A DNA stretch of 64,000 nt from Clostridium sp. M62/1 (GTDB taxonomy: Bacteria > Bacillota > Clostridia > Lachnospirales > Lachnospiraceae), in NCBI RefSeq assembly GCF_020736365.1, contig NZ_CP085988.1, positions 1,680,001-1,744,000 on the forward strand, read 5' to 3'. The translations under genes and the position numbers were made by a program. Positions 55,151 through 64,000 of the stretch are shown piece after piece. The notes beneath the pieces are model-generated. The model had not been told where the DNA came from, made no database searches, and saw only the letters and a list, made by a program, of their open reading frames with translations. How positions within the stretch are numbered: the stretch's first letter is position 1; every line of letters begins with the position of its first letter.

Positions 55151-55515
55151 GTTTTTTTAACAAAAATAAAAAAATTAAAAATGTCTCTGTGGGAGCTGTA
55201 ATATGCTCCAGGGAGGCGGGAGAATTGAATAAGAAAATTGCACAAAAACCCCCAAAATCCCGAACCGTGATACGCGAGAAAAGTGAACAAAAATTTGTCG
55301 AAGCTCCGGAAACTGCTTACATGACGGAAAAATCGATGATAAAATTAAAGAAAGCCTCTTAAAGAAAGTCCTTTATAATCTTTTATGAGAAAGTTTCTAA
55401 AAGAAGGCCTTGAAAAAGCCTCCTAATTAAGAAATCTCTTAAAAGAAAGCTTTTCTGGAAGAGGAGAACAGAGTATTGAGAAAAACAGATGAAAGAAAGG
55501 AGCGGATGAGAAACT
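55151..55515. other. Intergenic A+T-rich stretch before the CarD gene
   Basis: About 365 bases with no gene. Short AAAGAAAGCCTCTTA-like repeats occur at about 55348-55460. A TATAAT at 55374-55379 may be a -10 element but has no clear -35. Confidence 0.4.
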
Positions 55516-56025
55516 ATGTTTCAGGAAGGCGAGTATATCATTTATGGGAGCAGCGGAGCCTGCAAGGTGGAGCGGGTGGGAATTCTTCCCTATGGCTCGG
55601 GGAAGGAAGAACGGCTTTGCTATACGCTGATTCCCTGCAGGGATCCGGGAAGCACGATCTTCACTCCCGTGGACAATCAGAAGGTGCTGATGCGCCCTGT
55701 GATGACCAGGGAGGAGGCGATGGATCTGATAGGGCAGATGCGGGAGATAAGCCCCCTCTGGATTCAGAATGAGAGAAAGAGGGAGGAGGAATACCGGGAA
55801 GCAGTGCGCACCTGCGACGGAAGAGAGCTTGTGCGGATTATCAAAACCATTTATCTGCGGCGCAGGAAGCGGATGAGCGAGGGGAAAAAGATTACAGCGG
55901 CAGACAGCCGCTACTTTAAACTGGCAGAGGATAATCTGTACGGAGAGCTGGCCGTCTCGCTGGATCTGGAGCGTGACAAGGTAAAAGATTTCATAGAGGA
56001 AAAGATAGGCGCCGGGGAGGCCTGA
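55516..56025 (+). CDS. CarD/CdnL-family transcriptional regulator
   Basis: The 169-residue protein has the CarD N-terminal Tudor-like RNA polymerase-interaction domain (FQEGEYIIYGSSGACKVERV, then YTLIPCRDPGSTIFTPVDNQ) and a helical C-terminal domain (SRYFKLAEDNLYGELAVSLD) of the CdnL/CarD type. It binds the RNA polymerase beta subunit and stabilizes open complexes. RBS GAAAGGAGC precedes the start. A diverged helicase-like gene follows after 160 bases, from its own promoter. Confidence 0.9.
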   Translation: MFQEGEYIIYGSSGACKVERVGILPYGSGKEERLCYTLIPCRDPGSTIFTPVDNQKVLMRPVMTREEAMDLIGQMREISPLWIQNERKREEEYREAVRTCDGRELVRIIKTIYLRRRKRMSEGKKITAADSRYFKLAEDNLYGELAVSLDLERDKVKDFIEEKIGAGEA

Positions 56026-56129
56026 GTGCAGCAGAGAGAGGAAGATGGGAAGATGGCTGCAGGCGCCGGACAGCTTCTGATCTCTGTAAAATCTTCCGGC
56101 TGTCAAATATTTTATTTTCCTGTCGAAAA

Positions 56130-56138
56130 TGGTATAAT
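56130..56138 (+). promoter_or_regulatory. Extended -10 promoter of the helicase-like gene
   Basis: TG-G-TATAAT (56130-56138) forms an extended -10 element, 47 bases before the start at 56186. No strong -35 is seen. Confidence 0.5.
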
Positions 56139-56185
56139 TTCCTTATATCCTGAAGGTGAGAATGACAGGGACGGGAGGAAAGGAT

Positions 56186-57985
56186 ATGAGGCGATACAGG
56201 GCGGTTCAGGGGAAAGAGGCCGGGTGGCAGACAGAGGCGGTAAAGACGGCGCTTCGTCTGTTCAGAGGATTGTTTGAAAAGACGGATGAAGAGGATGAGA
56301 AAACGGACGCTTCCGGCGAGAAAACAGCGGTTCAGGAAAAAGGCCGGATCTGTTTTCCAGGTTTTGGAATTCCGGTGGGAAATCCAACGATGGCTGACGG
56401 GCAGGCCCTGGAAAAAAATCTGAAACGGGTTCAGAAGGAGAATGGAATCATCCCCATGAACTCAGGCCTTTCTGCGCAGGAGGAACGCTGCTTTACCATG
56501 GAAATGCCGGAGGGAGAAGGACGTTTCTTTGTCATGCTCCGTATGATTCTGGAGATGAACCGCGCTCTGGGGCTGACTAAATTTATTGTGGCTGTGCCTT
56601 CTGTGGCGGCCAGACTGAGCCTGGAGGAGTCGGTGAGAAAGCTGTCAGGATATATGACAGACCTGGGGTATCCGGATCCGGAGAAATGTGTTTTTTCATT
56701 TAACAGTGAGCACACAGGAGAGATCAGCACAAGGTTTGTGGAATCGAAGGATCTTTCTGTCTGCATTATGAACATACAGGCCTTTAACCGGGCGACCAAC
56801 CGGCTGAGAGCAGAGGATGAGTACGGACAGGTTCTCTGGGAAGATATATGTGCCGTCCGCCCGGCTGTTATGGTGGATGAGCCCTGCCGAATCGAGGGCA
56901 GCGGCTACAGTTCCAAATCCCTGGAAGCCATGAAAGAGCTGAATCCGCTGTTTACCATGCGGTTTGAGTCGGAGCCGTGGAAGGAGTGCAACAAGATCTT
57001 CAGCTTCCCTCTGAAACAGGCTTTGGCAGAGGGAGCGGTGAGGGCTCCCCTTGCAGTGCCTGTGCCTCAGAAGATGCCTGGAGAGATATCAGAAGAAAAT
57101 CCGCAGGCAGAGACAGAAAAGCAAGCAGAGACAGAAAAGCAAGCGGAGACAGAAAAGCAGGCAGAGACAGAAAAACAGACAGAGAGAATTCGCGCAGCAG
57201 TAGAGCTTCACTTTCAGGCGCAGCTTTCTCTCTTCAGAGAGGGAAAGAGGGTGAAGGCCCTGACTCTTATTTTCACGGAAGCCAAAAAGGAGCAGAGGGA
57301 GAAGATTCTGGCAGAGTTTGACCGGGAATACATAGAGGCGGCTGCCAGGCACCAGGAAGAGCTGAGGCCATTTTTCCAGACGCTTCAGATTCCAGAGGCG
57401 GCAGGGCAGCCGGGAGCGGTGCGCCGTGTATTTCTGGGCCTGGACAGAAGGGGCAGAGAGAGGGAGCTTGACGGATGGGACAGTAAGGAGAGCGGCAGCT
57501 GGAGGAAACGGCTCACGGAGGATGTAAACCGGGGAATCGGCAGACTTCTGAGAGAGGGGGAGGAGTTAAAAGCCTTTGACCGCCCAGAGAGCTTTCTGTT
57601 TGTGCATCCGGCTCTCCGGGAAGGCTGCAGAAATTCCAATCTGTTCGTGATATGCAGTCTGGACACAGGGTCGGAATATTCATGTGCAAGGGAGATGGAG
57701 AGATTTCTGTGGCCCTGCGAGGATCAGGAGGGAAAGGCCGTGACTGGAGGGGCAGCTTCTTTCTTCCAGATAGTCGGAGAAAGAGGAAAGCGGCAGGAGC
57801 ACTTCCGGGGTCGGCCGTTCGAGGAAGAGAAGGCGGAATCTCTCATTCAGATGGCAGAATGGATACAGGGACTTGGAGAGAAAGGTATCGCAGAGGCTTT
57901 TAGCCGCCTGGATACAGAGGAGGCGGCAGAGGCAGAGGCCTGCGCCAGGCGCATCTGCACCCTCTTAGGCTGTCTGGAGCCATAG
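56186..57985 (+). CDS. Diverged type III restriction (Res) helicase-like protein, probably without ATPase activity
   Basis: The 599-residue protein follows the order of type III Res helicases, but key residues are changed. Residues 103-143 (FTMEMPEGEGRFF, then LGLTKFIVAVPSVAAR) match the Walker A region, where MExGTGKT is normal; here the Lys is Arg113 in GEGRF. NIQAFNR (196-202) matches INIDAFNK. DEPC (231-234) replaces DEPQ. HPALREGCRNSNLFVICSL (474-492) replaces the usual SALREGWDNPNVFQICTL. A repeated EKQAET linker occupies about 306-333. No Mod methylase is nearby. The start ATG 56186 has a GGGAGG site. Function is unknown; an inactive or regulatory scaffold is possible. Confidence 0.6.
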   Translation: MRRYRAVQGKEAGWQTEAVKTALRLFRGLFEKTDEEDEKTDASGEKTAVQEKGRICFPGFGIPVGNPTMADGQALEKNLKRVQKENGIIPMNSGLSAQEERCFTMEMPEGEGRFFVMLRMILEMNRALGLTKFIVAVPSVAARLSLEESVRKLSGYMTDLGYPDPEKCVFSFNSEHTGEISTRFVESKDLSVCIMNIQAFNRATNRLRAEDEYGQVLWEDICAVRPAVMVDEPCRIEGSGYSSKSLEAMKELNPLFTMRFESEPWKECNKIFSFPLKQALAEGAVRAPLAVPVPQKMPGEISEENPQAETEKQAETEKQAETEKQAETEKQTERIRAAVELHFQAQLSLFREGKRVKALTLIFTEAKKEQREKILAEFDREYIEAAARHQEELRPFFQTLQIPEAAGQPGAVRRVFLGLDRRGRERELDGWDSKESGSWRKRLTEDVNRGIGRLLREGEELKAFDRPESFLFVHPALREGCRNSNLFVICSLDTGSEYSCAREMERFLWPCEDQEGKAVTGGAASFFQIVGERGKRQEHFRGRPFEEEKAESLIQMAEWIQGLGEKGIAEAFSRLDTEEAAEAEACARRICTLLGCLEP

Positions 57986-58039
57986 AAGGGCAGCAGACAG
58001 CCCGGGGTCCTGGTTCTTCATTCTTATAGAGATTCCATA

Positions 58040-58068
58040 TTGACAAACAGCCGTTTCTCCGCTATACT
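58040..58068 (+). promoter_or_regulatory. Promoter of the PTS operon
   Basis: TTGACA, 17 bases, TATACT. It drives the leader that carries the antiterminator target and terminator. Confidence 0.8.
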
Positions 58069-58136
58069 GGGAACCGAAAAAACGGAGGTTTTCTGTGAGG
58101 CCGCACGGGCTGTACAGACTCCGCTCATATTGTCAT

Positions 58137-58240
58137 AGTGTGTTACTGGTAAGGCAGGCATTAACTATTTGGATTGTGTTTCAGACGCTGTCAGTGTATC
58201 TGAAGCTGTGAGACACAGTCCGGATGGTTAATGCCTTTTT
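58137..58240 (+). promoter_or_regulatory. RAT antiterminator site overlapping a leader terminator
   Basis: GTGTTACTGGTAAGGCAGGC (about 58140-58159) matches the ribonucleic antiterminator consensus of the BglG/LicT family. It overlaps the 5' arm GGCATTAAC (58157-58165) of a terminator whose 3' arm is GTTAATGCC (58227-58235) followed by TTTTTG; an inner stem GGATTGTG/CACAGTCC is also visible. Binding of the antiterminator encoded at 60649 would prevent termination when its sugar is present. Confidence 0.85.
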
Positions 58241-58285
58241 GTTTTGGCAAATTCCTGCCCATTTTCCGCCGGGAAAAGACGCTGA

Positions 58286-60625
<2,340 letters not shown>

Positions 60626-60648
60626 TCTGTAAAGCAGGGGGAACGGAA

Positions 60649-61482
60649 ATGTACCGGGTGATTAAGGTTCTGAATAATAATGGAGTCCTGGCCTACGATA
60701 TGGACGGAAAAAAGGAAGTGATTTTCCTCGGAAACGGCATCGGCTTTGGAAAAAAGACGGGGGAGCGTTTCGAGGACGCGGGAAAGGCCAATGTCTATAC
60801 CGCGGAGACAAGACACAGCGAGGATACTGCCCTCCAGGTGGTCAACGGGATGGATCCGCTGTTTCTGGAAATCACAGGCCGCATTATCGACGAGGCGGAA
60901 AAAAGGTTTAAAAATGTCAGCAGGGATATCCTGCTGCCTCTGGCAGATCACATTGCCCTGGCAGTTCAGCGGGCCAGGGAGGGCAGAGAATTTTTAAACC
61001 CCTTTAACCAGGACATCAGAGCCCTGTTCCCGGAGGAATACGAGGTTGCCCAGAAGGGGAGGAAGCTCCTCGAACAGTTTGCAGGGCAGAAGATTTCCGA
61101 GGATGAGGCAGGGTTTATTACCCTCCACATTCATTCTGCCCTCTCCGATGAGGATGTGGAGCAGTCCATGACCACTGCCCGTCTGGTGACAGAGAGCGTT
61201 GCCATGATCGAGGAGGGGATGGGAATCCGGATCCCTGTTCAGTCCCTGGGCTACAACCGTCTGGTGAGCCATATCCGGTATATGCTGATTCGGACACTCC
61301 GGGGAGAAAGGGTAAACCTGGATATGGAGGAGTACGCCCGCACCAGCTTCCCCAGAGCCTACGCCCTGGCCGAGAGGATCTGCCGCTATATGGAAGAGGA
61401 ATTAAAAAAGCCCATGCTTCAGCAGGAAGTGGGTTTTCTGGGAATCCATATAGAGCGGGTCGCACAGATGGAGCAGGAGTGA
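60649..61482 (+). CDS. BglG/LicT-family transcription antiterminator
   Basis: The 277-residue protein has an N-terminal CAT RNA-binding domain (VIKVLNNNGVLAYDMDGKKE, then VIFLGNGIGFGKKTGERF) and two PTS regulation domains (PRD1 about 65-170 with LPLADHIALAVQRAREG; PRD2 about 175-275 with SLGYNRLVSHIRYMLIRTL). Phosphorylation of PRD histidines by PTS proteins links its activity to sugar supply. Its target is the RAT site at about 58140. The start ATG 60649 follows GGGGGAAC. The upstream frame is not protein-like. Confidence 0.92.
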   Translation: MYRVIKVLNNNGVLAYDMDGKKEVIFLGNGIGFGKKTGERFEDAGKANVYTAETRHSEDTALQVVNGMDPLFLEITGRIIDEAEKRFKNVSRDILLPLADHIALAVQRAREGREFLNPFNQDIRALFPEEYEVAQKGRKLLEQFAGQKISEDEAGFITLHIHSALSDEDVEQSMTTARLVTESVAMIEEGMGIRIPVQSLGYNRLVSHIRYMLIRTLRGERVNLDMEEYARTSFPRAYALAERICRYMEEELKKPMLQQEVGFLGIHIERVAQMEQE

Positions 61483-61570
61483 CTGAAGCGTGTATAGGCC
61501 GGACTGCAGAAGCGAAAAATAAGTGATGAAAAATAAGTGATCTGAAACATAAAAAAGCTGTTTTAAAAGG

Positions 61571-61648
61571 AAATGACCAGAGCTGCCTTGTGGGCTTTCT
61601 TCGCAGATGCAAAAGAGAGCCGGAATATGGCGGCGTCTGGTCATTTTT
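61571..61648 (+). terminator. Long terminator of the PTS operon
   Basis: AAATGACCAGA (61571-61581) pairs perfectly with TCTGGTCATTT (61636-61646), enclosing GCTGCC/GGCGGC and GGCTTTCTT/AAGAGAGCC. TTTTT overlaps the end. Confidence 0.9.
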
Positions 61649-61779
61649 GTGATGCCGCCTGCTGCTTCGGGCCGGTGGGCTGCCGTTTAACCTGAGATTC
61701 CAGTTCAGGAGGAAGGAACGGTAAGAAAGAGGAAGGAAAGAAAGAGGAATAAAATAAAAAGGAGGGAAATATAAAAGTG

Positions 61780-61917
61780 CCCCGGCCGCAGTGTGTTCCC
61801 AGGATAAGAAAGAGTGAGACTGGACACCTGCGATACAGCCCGGGAAGGCTGCACTCCTTTCGGAACCGGGGCAGATGGGCCGCGCAGAGATACTCTGTGC
61901 GCCTGTTGTCTATTATA
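61780..61917 (-). ncRNA. Candidate minus-strand structured RNA
   Basis: On the minus strand TTGAAG, 17 bases and TATAAT (-10 at 61912-61917) form a promoter. Downstream are GCGCACAGAG/CTCTGCGCG, a TTCC-GAAA-GGAG hairpin, and an 8-bp pair TGCCCCGG/CCGGGGCA closed by CTTTTATATTT near 61780. No coding frame is present. It resembles no RNA family I can name. The hairpin GCCGGCAG/CTGCCGGC (62007-62032) and the rest of 61649-62361 show no gene. Confidence 0.4.
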
Positions 61918-62380
61918 AGCGAAAGTCAGGACAGCTTCAAGAAAAAAATAGAAATTTTTCGTTAAAAAATAGGAAAATGCAGAAAAAATCTCTAAAAAAG
62001 GGAGGAGCCGGCAGCCATCTCTGACTGCCGGCGTGTATGAAAAAGAATTTGTAACGGCTCCAACCCATCTGAGATTATCAACAGGCAAGTCTGCAGACGG
62101 ATTGTTTCATGAAGGCGGGAACAGTCGTCTGTTCGCCGCGTTCAATCAAACGATAGTGCCGGCAGGGTTCTGTCTTCCCTAAGGAAGGAGAATTCCTGCC
62201 CCTCAGCTAAAAAAGCAGTGACTTTTTTAACTGTCCTAAGCATAACAGGAGAGTGTGAAAAAAATATGTAAAAGCTGTGAAGAAATTATGAACAATACAG
62301 CCCGGGAGAAAGGAGGCAGTGAACGGGCAGAATTTAGCTACTTTCTTTTTTGGAAGGGGTGTGATAAGATGATACCAGAT

Positions 62381-62692
62381 GCGGCTGGCCTGCGTCCTGA
62401 GAATATCAGGCCGGGCTGCCGCTGAAGCATTCCGGGAGGTCAAAGCGCCGGGAAAGCGTAAGACCTGGAAAAAACAGGCGCGCGGCAGCGAATGGAACAT
62501 AAGGGTTCCCAAAGGAGCGAGTCGCTCTTTTTGTCAGAAGGGAGGGGCAGGCAGCGCTGTCTGCCTTCCAAATCATCTGCACCGTACAGGGAGCGCCCAT
62601 GCGGTGCATGAACGCCGGTATCCCCTGCGGGGATATTCAGTACGGCTCCGAAGATTCGGCATTGCTGTGACAGTGCCGCCCGCCTGAATGCT
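62381..62692 (+). ncRNA. Candidate retron msr-msd RNA upstream of the reverse transcriptase
   Basis: About 300 bases with consecutive stems: GCGGC/GCCGC (62381-62422), AGGTC/GACCT, GGAAC/GTTCC, GAGCG/CGCTC with TTTTT, GGCAGGCAG/CTGTCTGCC (62546-62565), GCACCG/CGGTGC (62579-62607), TATCCCC/GGGGATA (62619-62635) and CGGCATTG/CAGTGCCG (62657-62678). Short arms AGCATTC (62426-62432) and GAATGCT (62686-62692) could be the a1/a2 pair. An extended -10, TGATAAGAT, lies at 62362-62370. It ends 55 bases before the reverse transcriptase. The msr/msd assignment is inference. Confidence 0.5.
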
Positions 62693-62747
62693 GTGAGACT
62701 GACTGAGGCTGCAGGCTGTGACTGTACAGGAGAGGAAGGGATTTAAG

Positions 62748-63761
62748 ATGGGAGAGACAGGGCTGTGGAATCACTGCAGCAGCAGGCAGTGCGTGGAGAT
62801 GATTCTCTCAATGAAACTTCTGGGCTATGCCTCCCTCACAGAGGAGCAGGAGCTTTCTGTCCTCTACGAACTGAGCAATCATGCGTCCCGCCATTACAGG
62901 GAGGCGGTGATCCCGAAACGGACGGGAGGTGTCCGGCATCTGATGGTTCCAGACAGCACACTGAAGGCAGTACAGCGGCGGATTCTTAGGAATGTTCTCT
63001 CCGGACTTGAACTTTCTGAACAGGCATACGCCTACAGGAAGGGAGTGGGAATCAGGGAAAATGCGGCTGTCCATACGGGGCAGGAAAAGATTCTCAAGCT
63101 GGATATTCATGACTTTTTCGGAAGCATAACCAGCTCCAGCGTCTATGGGCTGGCGTTTCCAGGAACTGTGTTCCCTCCCCAGGTGAGAGGTCTTCTGACT
63201 TCCCTGTGCTGTCTGAGAGGAAGGCTTCCCCAGGGCTCTCCTGCTTCTCCGGCCATTTCCAATCTGGTGATGCGGCCCTTTGATGAGCATATGGGACTCT
63301 GGTGCCGCGAGAGAAATATCAGATACAGCCGCTACTGCGACGACATGACCTTTTCCGGCAGCTTTGATGCGGGCAAAGTCATCCGGAAGGTTTCCGGCTT
63401 TCTGTCTGAGAGGGGCATGAGGCTGAACTGGAAAAAGACGGGAGTTTACGGGAAAAACTGCCGCCAGGAGGTGACGGGCCTTACGGTCAATGAGAAGGTG
63501 CAGCTTCCAAAAGAATTGAGAAGACAGCTTCGCATGGAATGCTATTACTGCCGCAGATTCGGGACGGAGAGCCATATGGAGCGCCTGGGCCTGGCAGAAA
63601 GTGAGAGTGAGGAGCACTTTCTGATGAGGCTTTTAGGAAGGCTTGAATATGCTCTGAGCGTCAGCCCCGGCGCAAAGGAGTTTGAACAGGAGAGGGAGTA
63701 TTTCCGGGAGCAGCTGAAAGCCCTCAGAGAGAGAAGGGCACAGAAAAATCAGAAGGGATGA
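62748..63761 (+). CDS. Retron-type reverse transcriptase
   Basis: The 337-residue reverse transcriptase has the retron-specific NAxxH motif (NAAVH, 105-109) and VTG motif (VTGLTVNEK, 242-250). Canonical RT motifs are KLDIHDFF (Asp119), LPQGSPASP (160-168) and the catalytic YCDD (196-199), where retrons usually show YADD. AYAYRKGVGI precedes the first motif, as in many retrons. About 65 helical residues follow the RT core. I start at ATG 62748 after AGGAGAGG. A hairpin-rich non-coding stretch lies upstream and a cupin gene starts 33 bases downstream. No obvious toxin or effector is fused or adjacent. Confidence 0.85.
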   Translation: MGETGLWNHCSSRQCVEMILSMKLLGYASLTEEQELSVLYELSNHASRHYREAVIPKRTGGVRHLMVPDSTLKAVQRRILRNVLSGLELSEQAYAYRKGVGIRENAAVHTGQEKILKLDIHDFFGSITSSSVYGLAFPGTVFPPQVRGLLTSLCCLRGRLPQGSPASPAISNLVMRPFDEHMGLWCRERNIRYSRYCDDMTFSGSFDAGKVIRKVSGFLSERGMRLNWKKTGVYGKNCRQEVTGLTVNEKVQLPKELRRQLRMECYYCRRFGTESHMERLGLAESESEEHFLMRLLGRLEYALSVSPGAKEFEQEREYFREQLKALRERRAQKNQKG

Positions 63762-63794
63762 GCGGTTCACCCATCCAATAAGGAGGACAAGATC

Positions 63795-64000
63795 ATGGAG
63801 ATTGAGAGAAGAGAGAATGCCAACGGAGGAAAAGGAACGATTTTTGTTAAGCGCATCCTGAATGAAGAGGAGTTAAATGGAAAGTGCAAGATGTTTGCCG
63901 AGGTGACGATCCCGGCAGGGTGTTCCCTGGGTTACCATGTTCACAGCAGGGAGAGCGAAACCTACTATATCGTAAAAGGGCAGGGCGAGTATAATGACAA
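63795..64000 (+). CDS. Cupin-domain protein (3' partial)
   Basis: The frame runs off the right edge, leaving about 68 residues. The sequence AEVTIPAGCSLGYHVHSRES followed by ETYYIVKGQGEY matches the first cupin motif G(X)5HXH(X)3-4E(X)6G, with two His and a Glu as metal ligands. Small single-cupin proteins have diverse or unknown roles. AGGAGG precedes ATG 63795 by 8 bases. Its closeness to the reverse transcriptase may be chance. Confidence 0.8.
   Translation, partial: MEIERRENANGGKGTIFVKRILNEEELNGKCKMFAEVTIPAGCSLGYHVHSRESETYYIVKGQGEYND

Noticed and set aside
61780..61905. Small SRP RNA on the minus strand
   Set aside because: A GAAA loop and GTGCAG are present, but the conserved GGAA/AGCAG arrangement of SRP domain IV is not.
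62379..62687. 102-codon open frame upstream of the reverse transcriptase
   Set aside because: It covers the hairpin array, lacks a ribosome binding site and has no protein-like features.
62748..63761. Diversity-generating retroelement or group II intron reverse transcriptase
   Set aside because: The NAxxH and VTG motifs are retron-type, there is no maturase domain, and I saw no template/variable repeat pair.

Overview
The window looks like a Lachnospiraceae-type clostridial chromosome (Firmicutes). Supporting signs are SpoVB-like and YtvI-like sporulation-family membrane proteins, a DarA cyclic-di-AMP receptor, strong AGGAGG ribosome binding sites and TTGACA-N17-TATAAT promoters, a class D beta-lactamase lipoprotein, many MATE exporters and ABC systems, and tRNA genes without an encoded CCA. 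I cannot fix the genus from the sequence.

Positions 1 to about 11.7 kb are the right-hand part of an integrative mobilizable element whose left end is outside the window. It carries a type I restriction subunit (end of hsdR), an A+T-rich PIN-like membrane-anchored protein paired with an XRE regulator, two small conserved genes, a candidate oriT, a MobV relaxase, a CHC2 primase fragment, a VapE-type helicase, an iteron-like array beside an A+T-rich stretch (candidate replication origin), a RhuM protein and a large serine recombinase.

From 12 to 33 kb the chromosome holds a class D beta-lactamase, an SseB-like protein, phnW-phnX (2-aminoethylphosphonate degradation), tRNA-Thr(GGT), darA, a broken Na+-dependent transporter, a HAD hydrolase, a SsuABC/TauABC-like ABC operon, a MarR-FUSC pair with a well-defined operator, a DUF4397-like protein with a Pro/Thr/Ser linker, a YtvI-like permease, a Na/Pi symporter with PhoU domain, a SpoVB-like flippase, a MATE exporter and a VOC protein. 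From 33.5 to 41 kb come a polar amino acid ABC transporter with an AbgB-like amidohydrolase, then udp-deoB-deoC for nucleoside salvage. From 41.3 to 48 kb are three small transferase/kinase genes, a GntR(YtrA)-ABC module, an Lrp/AsnC regulator and another MATE exporter. From 48 to 61.5 kb are a CopA ATPase behind a CsoR-type operator, a hybrid histidine kinase, two identical tRNA-Glu(CTC) genes in inverted orientation around a nitroreductase gene, a CarD regulator beside a strongly diverged type III restriction helicase-like protein, and a PTS EIICBA with its LicT-type antiterminator and RAT/terminator leader.

The last 1.7 kb holds the most striking candidate: a retron-type reverse transcriptase (NAxxH and VTG motifs) directly downstream of about 300 bases of consecutive strong hairpins bounded by short complementary arms. 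This is a likely unassigned retron with no obvious effector. Other leads are the PIN-like effector in the element, the helicase-like protein that has lost its Walker A lysine, and the iteron array.
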